Of a DNA stretch of 8,525 bases, positions 1 through 6,578 are shown piece after piece. The stretch's first letter is position 1; each line of letters opens with the position of its first letter. The notes under the pieces are model-generated. The model ran no database searches and was not told the DNA's origin. It saw only the letters and a program-made list of their open reading frames with translations. Origin of the DNA: Roseburia sp. (GTDB taxonomy: Bacteria > Bacillota > Clostridia > Lachnospirales > Lachnospiraceae); contig JAUUNJ010000093.1 in NCBI GenBank assembly GCA_030844625.1, positions 1-8,525 of the forward strand, in the 5' to 3' direction. The translations under genes and the position numbers were made by a program.

Positions 1-1
1 T

Positions 2-298
2 GAAACAGCAGTTATCGTTGTTGTTGGAATTTTTTCTTTAATTTCGGGAAGTTTTGCAATGATAATCTACGTTGCGGCAGCAGCTGCATTACCTGCATTC
101 CAATATGGTGTTTATAACGAAAATGCTGAGGGAGAAAGTGACAAAAAAATTTATGCATATATGTTAGTTAAGGCTATTACAGCAATTATAGCAATTTTAG
201 TTATCTACATATTTGCACAATCATTAATCAGCGGATTGTTAGGAAGCTTAATGGGAGGCTTTGGAGGCTATGGAAGCTTTGGAGGCTTTGATTTATAA
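2..298 (+). CDS. Membrane protein of unknown function, C-terminal part (5' end outside the window)
   Basis: The reading frame is open from base 2 to a TAA stop at 296-298, giving the last 98 residues. I do not recognise the family. Two hydrophobic segments are visible, roughly residues 3-31 (rich in Val, Ile and Ala) and 55-78, separated by a polar charged loop containing ENAEGESDKK. This suggests an integral membrane protein with at least two helices at this end. The C-terminus is a short low-complexity tail of Gly with aromatic residues (GGFGGYGSFGGF), encoded by a tandem 9-bp repeat. The ATG at 59 is not preferred as a start: no ribosome binding site precedes it, and the frame continues upstream as plausible hydrophobic protein. 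A hairpin with a U-tract follows at 327-415, so this gene probably ends its own transcript. It has no evident link to metG. Confidence 0.7.
   Translation, partial: ETAVIVVVGIFSLISGSFAMIIYVAAAAALPAFQYGVYNENAEGESDKKIYAYMLVKAITAIIAILVIYIFAQSLISGLLGSLMGGFGGYGSFGGFDL
254..289 (+). repeat. Four tandem 9-bp units encoding a Gly-Gly-Phe-like tail
   Basis: Units at 254-262, 263-271, 272-280 and 281-289 are GGAGGCTTT, GGAGGCTAT, GGAAGCTTT and GGAGGCTTT. They lie exactly in codon phase and encode GGF, GGY, GSF and GGF just before the stop codon. Copy number could vary between strains by slippage; that is inference. Confidence 0.85.
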
Positions 299-326
299 AA
301 GCAATCCTAATTGGTGTTGAGAAAAT

Positions 327-415
327 AAAGGACTATTGGATTATACATGTCCCCAATGAATTAGACTTAAAAATCTGACTTTTGGGATAGCGGTGATTTG
401 CCAATGGTCCTTTTT
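327..415 (+). terminator. Terminator-like hairpin with an unusually long structured loop
   Basis: A 13-bp stem pairs 327-339 with 401-413, with one G-U wobble at 334/406, and runs directly into a T-tract (411-415). The 61-base loop is not empty: 352-356 (CCCAA) can pair with 382-386 (TTGGG), enclosing a weak AGA/TCT pair at 363-365/374-376. The position after the membrane protein gene and the U-tract support termination. The loop is far longer than in a simple intrinsic terminator, so a small RNA or regulatory RNA 3' end is also possible. Confidence 0.6.
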
Positions 416-473
416 CTGTTCTATATTTATCTTGTTTACCGCTAAATATATTTATAAATAAAAGTTAATTGGC

Positions 474-502
474 TTGACAAACAATAATCAAAATAATAAA
501 CT
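474..502 (+). promoter_or_regulatory. Sigma-A-type promoter for the metG operon
   Basis: A perfect -35 box TTGACA (474-479) lies 17 bases from a -10-like TAAACT (497-502, four of six matches). Transcription would start near 509, about ten bases before the first stem of the T-box leader, which is the expected geometry. No competing promoter is evident between here and metG. Confidence 0.7.
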
Positions 503-519
503 ATTTTACATATCATAAA

Positions 520-809
520 CGCAGTGAAGAGTAGAGTAAGCTGGAGCGAAGCTAAACAGAGAGCCTGATCAGGTGAAAGCAGGCAGTGGAGAAAGGCTGA
601 ACATGGACTTGGAGTGGCGGTAGCGAGTGAAGCGTTAGGAACTAACAGCAAAGAGCCGGTTTCCGATTCTCATAAGTTATCGACGGACAACACCCGTTAA
701 AGTGAAATAAGGTCTGGCGGAAATTTCAGGGTTTCCGGCAGATGAAGTAAAGTGGTACCACGAAGTTTATACTCTCGTCTTTGCAGAAATGTATAAGACG
801 GGAGTTTTT
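520..809 (+). promoter_or_regulatory. Methionine T-box leader controlling metG
   Basis: T-box leaders bind uncharged tRNA and switch between termination and antitermination. Stem I is visible: AAG 527-529 pairs with CTT 608-610, AGTA 530-533 faces GAA 599-601 as a loop-E motif, and the specifier codon is ATG at 603-605. A stem III hairpin pairs 714-723 with 732-741 with one mismatch. The T-box core around 749-763 (AAAGTGGTACCACGA) forms an antiterminator: 749-752 with 779-782, a 7-base bulge TGGTACC at 753-759, and 760-763 with 775-778. UGGU in the bulge can pair with ACCA, fitting tRNA-Met with discriminator A73. The competing terminator overlaps the antiterminator 3' strand. When methionyl-tRNA is scarce, readthrough into metG is expected. 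Confidence 0.93.
771..809 (+). terminator. Regulated intrinsic terminator of the T-box leader
   Basis: An 11-bp stem pairs 771-781 with 795-805, with one G-U wobble, across a 13-base loop. It is followed by a T run at 805-809. Its 5' strand contains the bases (775-781) needed for the antiterminator, so the two structures are mutually exclusive, as expected for a transcriptional T-box switch. Confidence 0.9.
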
Positions 810-842
810 CATTCATAAATATATATTAAAAAGGAGAGAAAA

Positions 843-2789
843 ATGAGTAAGACATATTATTTAACAACAGCCATCGCTTACACATCAGGAAAGCCGCATA
901 TCGGAAATACTTACGAAGCAATTCTGGCAGACAGTATTGTTCGTTTTAAAAGGCAGCAGGGATATGATGTGAGATTCCAGACGGGAACCGATGAGCATGG
1001 GCAGAAAGTGGAATTAAAGGCAGCAGAAGAGGGAATTACACCAAAGGAATTTGTGGATAATGTTGCAGGAGTTATTAAGGAAATCTGGGATGGGATGAAC
1101 ACATCTTATGACAAATTTATCCGAACAACAGATGCAGATCACGAGGCACAGGTTCAGAAGATTTTTAAGAAATTATATGATCAGGGAGATATTTATAAAG
1201 GACATTATGAAGGAATGTACTGTACTCCTTGTGAGTCTTTCTTTACACCATCGCAACTGGTGGATGGCAAGTGTCCTGATTGTGGAAGAGAATGCACACC
1301 GGCAAAGGAAGAGGCTTATTTCTTTAGAATGAGTAAGTATGCCGACAGACTGATTGAGCATATTAATACACATCCTGAATTTATTCAGCCGGAATCCAGA
1401 AAAAATGAAATGATGAATAATTTCCTTCTTCCGGGACTGCAGGATTTATGTGTTTCCAGAACTTCATTTAAGTGGGGGGTTCCGGTAGACTTTGATCCTA
1501 AGCATGTTATTTATGTTTGGATTGATGCTCTTTCAAACTATATTACAGGTCTTGGATATGATGTGGATGGAAATAATGATCCTCTGTATGATAAGTATTG
1601 GCCGGCGGACCTTCACCTGATTGGTAAGGATATTTTAAGATTCCATACAATTTACTGGCCGATTATGCTGATGGCTCTGGATGTTCCTCTTCCAAAACAG
1701 ATTTTTGGACATCCTTGGTTACTACAGGGAGATGGAAAGATGAGCAAGTCAAAGGGAAATGTAATTTATGCAGATGATCTGGCAGGACTTTTTGGAGTAG
1801 ATGCAGTAAGATATTTTGTTCTTCACGAAATGCCATTTGAAAATGACGGAACCATTACATGGGAATTAATGGTTGAGAGAATGAACTCTGATCTTGCCAA
1901 TACACTGGGAAATCTTGTGAACAGGACAATTTCCATGTCTAATAAATATTTTGGTGGAATTGTGGATAATAAGGGCATAGTGGAAGAAGTTGATGAAGAC
2001 TTTAAGAGAGTTATTCTTGAAGCACCTGTAAAGGCGGCTGAAAAGATGGATCAGTTAAGAGTTGCTGATGCGATTACAGAAATATTTACATTGTTTAAGA
2101 GATGTAATAAATATATTGACGAGACAATGCCTTGGGCGCTGGCAAAGGATGAGGACAAGCAGGACAGACTGGCAACAGTCCTCTACAATTTAATTGAAGG
2201 AATTTCAATTGGCGCAAGTCTGTTAGAGCCATTTATGCCGGATACATCAAAGAAGATTTTAAATCAGATTCATGGGGATGCCAGAGCATTTGATGATATG
2301 GGAGAATTCGGGAAATATCCGTCTGGAAATAAAGTTACGGAAAAGCCTGAAATCTTATTTGCAAGAATGGATATTAAGGAAGTAATGGAAAAGGTTGAAG
2401 AAATTCAGGCTGCTCAGAAAGCAGAGGCTGAAGGCGAAAAATACCCTGAGGTGGAAAAGAAATCTGAAATTACCATAGATGATTTCGACAAGATTCAGAT
2501 TCAGGTTGGTGAAGTGATTCAGTGTGAACCTGTTCCAAAGGCGAAGAAACTTTTAGTTTCGCAGATTAAGGTTGGAGCTGAGACCAGACAGATTGTTTCG
2601 GGAATTGCCAAGTACTACAAGCCGGAAGAAATGGTTGGGAAAAAAGTCGCGGTAATTACAAATCTCAAACCTTGTAAGCTTTGTGGTGTGGAATCACAGG
2701 GAATGATTCTGGCAGCAGGTGATGATGAAGGAAACCTGTCAGTAATAACAGTAGATAAAGATATTGTTGCGGGCAGCGAAATTTGCTAA
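843..2789 (+). CDS. metG: Methionine--tRNA ligase
   Basis: This class I aminoacyl-tRNA synthetase joins methionine to tRNA-Met using ATP in the cytoplasm. It is 648 residues long, usual for the bacterial form with a C-terminal tRNA-binding domain. The HIGH motif appears as HIGN (residues 19-22). A zinc knuckle is formed by C127, C130, C144 and C147 in the connective region. The conserved segment YVWIDALSNY follows, and the KMSKS loop is exact at 299-303. An anticodon-binding helical domain comes next, and from about residue 547 an EMAP/Trbp111-like OB fold (starting DDFDKIQIQVGEV) reaches the end; this domain normally mediates dimerisation and tRNA binding. AAGGAG (831-836) precedes the ATG by six bases. 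It is the first gene after the methionine T-box, and tatD follows 68 bases downstream. Confidence 0.98.
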   Translation: MSKTYYLTTAIAYTSGKPHIGNTYEAILADSIVRFKRQQGYDVRFQTGTDEHGQKVELKAAEEGITPKEFVDNVAGVIKEIWDGMNTSYDKFIRTTDADHEAQVQKIFKKLYDQGDIYKGHYEGMYCTPCESFFTPSQLVDGKCPDCGRECTPAKEEAYFFRMSKYADRLIEHINTHPEFIQPESRKNEMMNNFLLPGLQDLCVSRTSFKWGVPVDFDPKHVIYVWIDALSNYITGLGYDVDGNNDPLYDKYWPADLHLIGKDILRFHTIYWPIMLMALDVPLPKQIFGHPWLLQGDGKMSKSKGNVIYADDLAGLFGVDAVRYFVLHEMPFENDGTITWELMVERMNSDLANTLGNLVNRTISMSNKYFGGIVDNKGIVEEVDEDFKRVILEAPVKAAEKMDQLRVADAITEIFTLFKRCNKYIDETMPWALAKDEDKQDRLATVLYNLIEGISIGASLLEPFMPDTSKKILNQIHGDARAFDDMGEFGKYPSGNKVTEKPEILFARMDIKEVMEKVEEIQAAQKAEAEGEKYPEVEKKSEITIDDFDKIQIQVGEVIQCEPVPKAKKLLVSQIKVGAETRQIVSGIAKYYKPEEMVGKKVAVITNLKPCKLCGVESQGMILAAGDDEGNLSVITVDKDIVAGSEIC

Positions 2790-2847
2790 AATAGTAGTGC
2801 AAAAATAAAGTTTGCAATACTGTTTATGTCGCCGGAACCGGCGGAAT

Positions 2848-2851
2848 GGAG
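2848..2851 (+). promoter_or_regulatory. Ribosome binding site that decides the tatD start
   Basis: GGAG here is six bases before the ATG at 2858. The earlier in-frame ATG at 2846 overlaps this site and has only a weak purine stretch before it. The protein from 2858 begins MIFDTHAH, the usual TatD N-terminus, so 2858 is preferred. Confidence 0.75.
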
Positions 2852-2857
2852 ATTAAG

Positions 2858-3637
2858 ATGATTTTTGATACACATGCACATTATGATGATGAGGCATTTG
2901 ATGAAGACAGAGAAAAGCTGTTGGAGAGAATGCAGAACAGAGGTGTGGAATATATTGTAAATGTTGGTGCCAGCGTGGCATCCTGCAAAAGTACCATTGG
3001 TCTTGTAAGGCGCTTCCCGTATGTATATGGCGCATTGGGAATTCATCCTGATGAAGTTTCAGAACTTACAGAGGAGGATTACAAGTGGCTTGAGAGGAGC
3101 ATTAATAAACCAAAGATCGTGGCAGTAGGTGAAATAGGTTTGGATTACCACTGGAATGACAATAAGGAGGTGCAGATTGCAGCATTTGAAAGACAGATGG
3201 AGATGGCAAGGGAAGCAGAATTGCCCATTATAATTCACAGTCGTGATGCAGCACAGGATACCTATGAAGTTATGAAGGCAAATAAGGCTGATGAAATAGG
3301 CGGTGTGGTACATTGTTTTTCCTATGCGAAGGAGATGGCTGAAAAGTTTCTGGATATGGGATTTTATCTTGGAATTGGCGGCGTGGTAACATTTAATAAT
3401 GCAAAGAAATTGCGTGAAGTTGTGGAATACATGCCAATGGATAAAATGGTTATTGAGACAGATTGTCCGTACCTCACACCGGAACCAAACAGAGGCAAGA
3501 GAAATGATTCATTTTATCTGCCATATGTAGTTAACAAAATTGCAGAAATTAAGGGCTTAAGTCCGTCAGAGGTAATTGATGTCACAAGTGATAATGCCAA
3601 AAATCTTTATGGAATTGGCAGAAAGAGGTTTGATTAA
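2858..3637 (+). CDS. tatD: TatD family metal-dependent hydrolase (probable DNase)
   Basis: TatD proteins are TIM-barrel metal-dependent nucleases of the amidohydrolase superfamily, credited with 3'-5' exonuclease activity in DNA repair or turnover. From the preferred start the protein has 259 residues, normal for the family. The metal-site signatures are all present in order: H6 and H8 in DTHAH, E92 in GEIGLDYHW, H127 in IIHSRD, H152 in VVHCFS and D202 in ETDCPYL. The metG-tatD-rsmA order matches the Bacillus metS-yabD...ksgA region, but the intervening RNase M5 gene seen there is absent. The TAA stop shares its last base with the rsmA ATG, indicating translational coupling. The exact substrate cannot be read from sequence. 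Confidence 0.95.
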   Translation: MIFDTHAHYDDEAFDEDREKLLERMQNRGVEYIVNVGASVASCKSTIGLVRRFPYVYGALGIHPDEVSELTEEDYKWLERSINKPKIVAVGEIGLDYHWNDNKEVQIAAFERQMEMAREAELPIIIHSRDAAQDTYEVMKANKADEIGGVVHCFSYAKEMAEKFLDMGFYLGIGGVVTFNNAKKLREVVEYMPMDKMVIETDCPYLTPEPNRGKRNDSFYLPYVVNKIAEIKGLSPSEVIDVTSDNAKNLYGIGRKRFD

Positions 3638-4497
3638 TGGCATATCTTGGTACACCTACCGCGACGAAAGAAATTATAAATAAATACAGTTTTGCTTTTC
3701 AGAAAAAATTTGGACAGAATTTTTTAATAGATTCTAATATTCTGGAGAATATAGTGGACGCAGCAGAGATTACGAAGGATGACTTTGTGTTGGAGATAGG
3801 TCCGGGAATCGGAACTATGACCCAGTATCTCTGTGAGGCGGCAGGGCATGTTCTGGCTGTGGAAATTGACAAGATGCTGATTCCCATTCTGGAGGATACT
3901 TTATCAGAATATGATAATGTGGAAGTGATCAATCAGGATGTGCTGAAGGTTGACATAAAATCTTTGGCAGAGGAGAGAAATGAAGGAAAACCTATAAAGG
4001 TTGTTGCAAATCTCCCCTATTATATTACTACTCCAATTATTATGGGATTGTTTGAGAGCGGAGTGCCTATTGAAAGCATTACGATTATGGTACAGAAAGA
4101 AGTTGCCGACAGAATGCAGACGGGTCCGGGAACAAAGGACTACGGTGCACTGTCTCTGGCGGTACAGTATTATGCAGAAGCAAAAGTTATGTTAACTGTA
4201 TCTGCCCAATGTTTTATGCCAAGACCGAATGTGGATTCCGCAGTAATAAAACTTACAAGGCACAAAACACCTACAGTGGATGTTAAGGATGAGAAGCTTA
4301 TGTTCAAAATAATAAGAGCATCCTTTAATCAGAGAAGAAAGACATTGGTAAATGGATTGAAGAATTCGCCTGAACTTAACATTCCAAAGGAGCAGATTGT
4401 GGAAGCAATCCGGGGAATCGGAAAACCGGAAACAATAAGGGGAGAAGCGTTGACATTAAAAGAGTTTGCGTTATTAAGTAATGAATTAGGGAAATAA
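3637..4497 (+). CDS. rsmA: 16S rRNA (adenine1518-N6/adenine1519-N6)-dimethyltransferase
   Basis: RsmA (KsgA) uses S-adenosylmethionine to dimethylate two adjacent adenines near the 3' end of 16S rRNA late in small-subunit assembly; its loss typically gives kasugamycin resistance. The protein has 286 residues. The N-terminal KKFGQNFL segment (23-30) is diagnostic. The SAM-binding loop is EIGPGIG (53-59), followed by the acidic VEID strand. The catalytic motif IV is NLPYY (125-129), and FMPRPNVDSAVI follows. A helical C-terminal domain with FNQRRKTL completes it. AAGAGG at 3623-3628, inside the tatD end, is eight bases from the ATG. The gene is the last of the metG operon and is followed by a strong terminator. 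Erm methylases are a related alternative, but the N-terminus and context favour RsmA. Confidence 0.97.
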   Translation: MAYLGTPTATKEIINKYSFAFQKKFGQNFLIDSNILENIVDAAEITKDDFVLEIGPGIGTMTQYLCEAAGHVLAVEIDKMLIPILEDTLSEYDNVEVINQDVLKVDIKSLAEERNEGKPIKVVANLPYYITTPIIMGLFESGVPIESITIMVQKEVADRMQTGPGTKDYGALSLAVQYYAEAKVMLTVSAQCFMPRPNVDSAVIKLTRHKTPTVDVKDEKLMFKIIRASFNQRRKTLVNGLKNSPELNIPKEQIVEAIRGIGKPETIRGEALTLKEFALLSNELGK

Positions 4498-4512
4498 CTT
4501 AATATAAAAAGT

Positions 4513-4545
4513 AAAAGAATTCGGGTAATTCCGAATTCTTTTTTT
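4513..4545 (+). terminator. Intrinsic terminator of the metG-tatD-rsmA operon
   Basis: A 12-bp perfect stem pairs 4513-4524 with 4531-4542 around a 6-base loop (GTAATT). Its core is AGAATTCGG/CCGAATTCT and it ends in a T run (4539-4545). The A run on the 5' side means it could also terminate transcription from the other strand, though no gene there is supported. Confidence 0.93.
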
Positions 4546-4616
4546 GTATAAACCATTGACTTGCTACATAAAAAGTCTGCAAGAGGAATATATTGTAGAA
4601 AAAGCCTGGACGGATT

Positions 4617-5357
4617 ATGCTAAAAAATCTATATGAATTTTTAAGGGATAACGCCAGATTAGAACTGTTTATGTCAATTGTTCTGTTGGTAGCAGTGACT
4701 GTAATTTCATGCAATATGGATAAAGTTGTCGAAAAGGAAAGTAAAAGTACAGCAAAAGCAAAGTGGAATGGAAAGTCAGTGGTCATAGATCCGGGACATG
4801 GAGGAAAAGATCCCGGGAAAATAGGTGTAAATGGGGCAAAAGAAAAGGATGTTAATCTGGCAATTTCCAAGGAACTGTATCAGGTACTTTTGGAAAATCA
4901 ATTTAACGTTGTGATGACGAGAACAGAGGATGTAGTGTTGAGCAGTGGAGATAAATTTTCTAAAATAGGAGATTTAAATGCAAGATGCAGAATAATAAAT
5001 GATACATATGCCAAAAATCAGGAAAGCGTTCTTATCAGTATTCATCAGAACAGCTTTACCTCTGAATCGGTGCATGGGGCACAATGCTTTTATTATCAGC
5101 GTTCGGAAAAAAGCAGACAGCTTGCGGAGATTGTACAGAAACATTTAAACGAAAATATTAATACGGATAAACCGAAGAAAGCAAAGCCGAATGACAGTTA
5201 CTATATGCTTATAAATTCTAAATGCCCCGGAGTAATCATTGAATGTGGATTTTTAAGTAACAGCAGTGAGGCGGCAAAACTCATTAATGATGAATATCAG
5301 AAGAAAATAGCAGAAATTGTCAACAAATGTCTGAAAGAGTACTTTGCAGTAGAATAA
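4617..5357 (+). CDS. cwlD: N-acetylmuramoyl-L-alanine amidase, CwlD-like, membrane-anchored
   Basis: Amidase_3 family zinc enzymes cut the bond between N-acetylmuramic acid and the stem peptide L-alanine in peptidoglycan. The protein has 246 residues. Zinc and catalytic residues are visible: H61 in DPGHGG, E76 in KEKDVNLA, H143 in SIHQNS and E209 in IIECGFLS. No cell-wall-binding repeats are present. The N-terminus has a hydrophobic stretch at about residues 17-31 ending VISC, either a membrane anchor or a lipoprotein signal with C32 as the lipidated residue. Bacillus CwlD, of similar size and architecture, acts on spore cortex muramic acid; whether this copy is sporulation-specific is inference. 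An in-frame TAG at 4596 rules out an upstream start. The ribosome binding site is weak (GGA at 4608-4610). I found no clear vegetative promoter, which would suit an alternative sigma factor. Confidence 0.9.
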   Translation: MLKNLYEFLRDNARLELFMSIVLLVAVTVISCNMDKVVEKESKSTAKAKWNGKSVVIDPGHGGKDPGKIGVNGAKEKDVNLAISKELYQVLLENQFNVVMTRTEDVVLSSGDKFSKIGDLNARCRIINDTYAKNQESVLISIHQNSFTSESVHGAQCFYYQRSEKSRQLAEIVQKHLNENINTDKPKKAKPNDSYYMLINSKCPGVIIECGFLSNSSEAAKLINDEYQKKIAEIVNKCLKEYFAVE

Positions 5358-5393
5358 GTGTGGAAAAATAAGCAGGTCAGACCTCTGGCAACA

Positions 5394-5422
5394 TTGTATT
5401 TTATAATTACATATGTTAAAAT
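5394..5422 (+). promoter_or_regulatory. Probable promoter of the tsaC-phosphatase-like-upp operon
   Basis: TTGTAT (5394-5399) lies 17 bases from TAAAAT (5417-5422), which is preceded by TGT, an extended -10 element. Transcription would begin near 5429, leaving a leader of about 67 bases with a strong hairpin before tsaC. I see no strong terminator between the amidase stop and this promoter, so some readthrough from the amidase gene is possible. Confidence 0.6.
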
Positions 5423-5451
5423 AAGACAGATATAAATTGTTGAACATGCCA

Positions 5452-5475
5452 GGTAAAAGTCCATGGACTTTTGCC
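5452..5475 (+). repeat. Perfect 18-bp palindrome forming a leader hairpin before tsaC
   Basis: Bases 5455-5472 (AAAAGTCCATGGACTTTT) are a perfect palindrome. As RNA, 5452-5461 can pair with 5466-5475 around a CATG tetraloop, ten base pairs with one G-U. No U-tract follows, so it is not a standard terminator. It lies between the promoter and the ribosome binding site of tsaC, seven bases from that site. It could be a protein-binding operator or an RNA element; the sequence does not decide. Confidence 0.7.
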
Positions 5476-5481
5476 ATGGTC

Positions 5482-5489
5482 AGGTGAGG
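5482..5489 (+). promoter_or_regulatory. Ribosome binding site that decides the tsaC start
   Basis: AGGTGAGG ends six bases before the ATG at 5496. The earlier in-frame ATG at 5463 falls inside the palindrome, has no binding site, and would add 11 residues not expected in the family. The start at 5496 is preferred. Confidence 0.8.
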
Positions 5490-5495
5490 CGTAAG

Positions 5496-6563
5496 ATGAA
5501 AACAATTGTTGTAAAGACCAGTGCAGATAATATAAATATAAACGCGATTCACCGGGCGGGGGAAATTATCCGTGAAGGAGGGTTGGTCGCGTTTCCGACA
5601 GAGACGGTATATGGACTGGGAGCAGACGCATTGAATGCGAAAGCGGCAGCTAAGATTTATTCAGCAAAGGGACGTCCGTCAGACAATCCGTTAATTGCAC
5701 ATATTGCAAGCATTGATATGTTAAAACCATTGGTGGATGAGATACCACCTATTGCGGAAAAATTAATGGATGCATTCTGGCCGGGACCAATGACCTTGAT
5801 TTTTAAAAAGAGTGATCTGGTTCCTAAGGGAACTACCGGAGGACTGAATACTGTGGCAATAAGATATCCCAATCATCCTATTGCACAGGAACTTATAAAA
5901 GCGGCAGGGGTGAGCATTGCGGCACCCAGTGCCAATTTATCCGGTAAGCCGAGCCCGACACTTGGGGAACATGTAATTGATGACATGGATGGTCGAATTG
6001 ATATGATTATAGATGGCGGAATGGTAGGCATGGGATTGGAATCTACCATTATTGATGTGACAGTAACGCCGCCTATGATTTTACGTCCGGGATTCATTAC
6101 AGAGGAAATGATAAAAAAAGTGGCTGGAGATATTAGAATAGATAAAGCCATTTTTGCCAAACCGGAGGCTGGTTTAAAACCAAAGGCTCCAGGAATGAAA
6201 TACAGACATTATGCACCATCAGCAGATTATAAAATCTACAGAGGAGATGCAGCTAAGGTTGCAGAGAAAATAATTTTACTTGCAAATGAAAAAGCCAATG
6301 CTGGAATGAAAACAGGTATTATAACCGCAGACCAGCATAAGCATCTATACCAAGGGAAATTAAATACTGAGATTACGGTAGTGTCACTGGGGGATTTGGA
6401 AAAGCCTGAAACAATTGCAAATCATCTGTTTAAAGTGTTGAGAGACTTTGACAGTATGGATACCCAATACATATTTGGAGAAGCATTTTCGGAAGAGAAT
6501 GTGGGACAGGCAATCATGAACAGGCTTACGAAAGCAGCAGGTTACAACATCTTTGATGTGTAA
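5496..6563 (+). CDS. tsaC: L-threonylcarbamoyladenylate synthase, Sua5 type
   Basis: The enzyme makes threonylcarbamoyl-AMP from threonine, bicarbonate and ATP, the first step in forming t6A37 on tRNAs that read ANN codons. From the preferred start the protein has 355 residues, typical of the two-domain Sua5/YwlC form rather than short TsaC. The YrdC-like domain covers about residues 8-205. It includes PTETVYGLG and the nucleotide-site motif KGRPSDNP, with K58, R60, S62 and N64, then PSANLSGKPSPT. A linker leads to the Sua5 C-terminal domain, which begins at the conserved APGMKYRHYAP (from residue 231). It is the first gene of an operon; a phosphatase-like gene starts 15 bases after its stop, the same neighbour relation as ywlC and ywlE in Bacillus. 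Confidence 0.96.
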   Translation: MKTIVVKTSADNININAIHRAGEIIREGGLVAFPTETVYGLGADALNAKAAAKIYSAKGRPSDNPLIAHIASIDMLKPLVDEIPPIAEKLMDAFWPGPMTLIFKKSDLVPKGTTGGLNTVAIRYPNHPIAQELIKAAGVSIAAPSANLSGKPSPTLGEHVIDDMDGRIDMIIDGGMVGMGLESTIIDVTVTPPMILRPGFITEEMIKKVAGDIRIDKAIFAKPEAGLKPKAPGMKYRHYAPSADYKIYRGDAAKVAEKIILLANEKANAGMKTGIITADQHKHLYQGKLNTEITVVSLGDLEKPETIANHLFKVLRDFDSMDTQYIFGEAFSEENVGQAIMNRLTKAAGYNIFDV

Positions 6564-6578
6564 CAGTTCGGAGGTAAA

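Noticed and set aside
442..651. Minus-strand open frame of 69 codons
   Set aside because: It lies across the T-box leader, whose pairing explains the sequence, and has no ribosome binding site or recognisable domain.
2798..2816. TGCAAA/TTTGCA hairpin after metG
   Set aside because: Six AT-rich pairs and no U-tract; unlikely to stop transcription between metG and tatD.
2831..2842. GCCGGAACCGGC palindrome before tatD
   Set aside because: It is only 12 bases with at most a 4-bp stem and 4-base loop and no U-tract, so it is too short to call a terminator or operator.
4556..4594. TTGACT and TATATT as a promoter for the amidase gene
   Set aside because: The spacing of 27 bases is far too long for a sigma-A promoter, and no other pair of boxes fits.
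4499..4870. Minus-strand open frame of 123 codons
   Set aside because: It is antisense to the amidase N-terminus and crosses the rsmA terminator. The protein is of low complexity and resembles no family, while the + strand frame has all the catalytic motifs.
5374..5384. AGGTCAGACCT inverted repeat after the amidase gene
   Set aside because: It has a one-base centre and at most four pairs as RNA, with no T-tract, so it is not supported as a terminator; an operator role is speculative.
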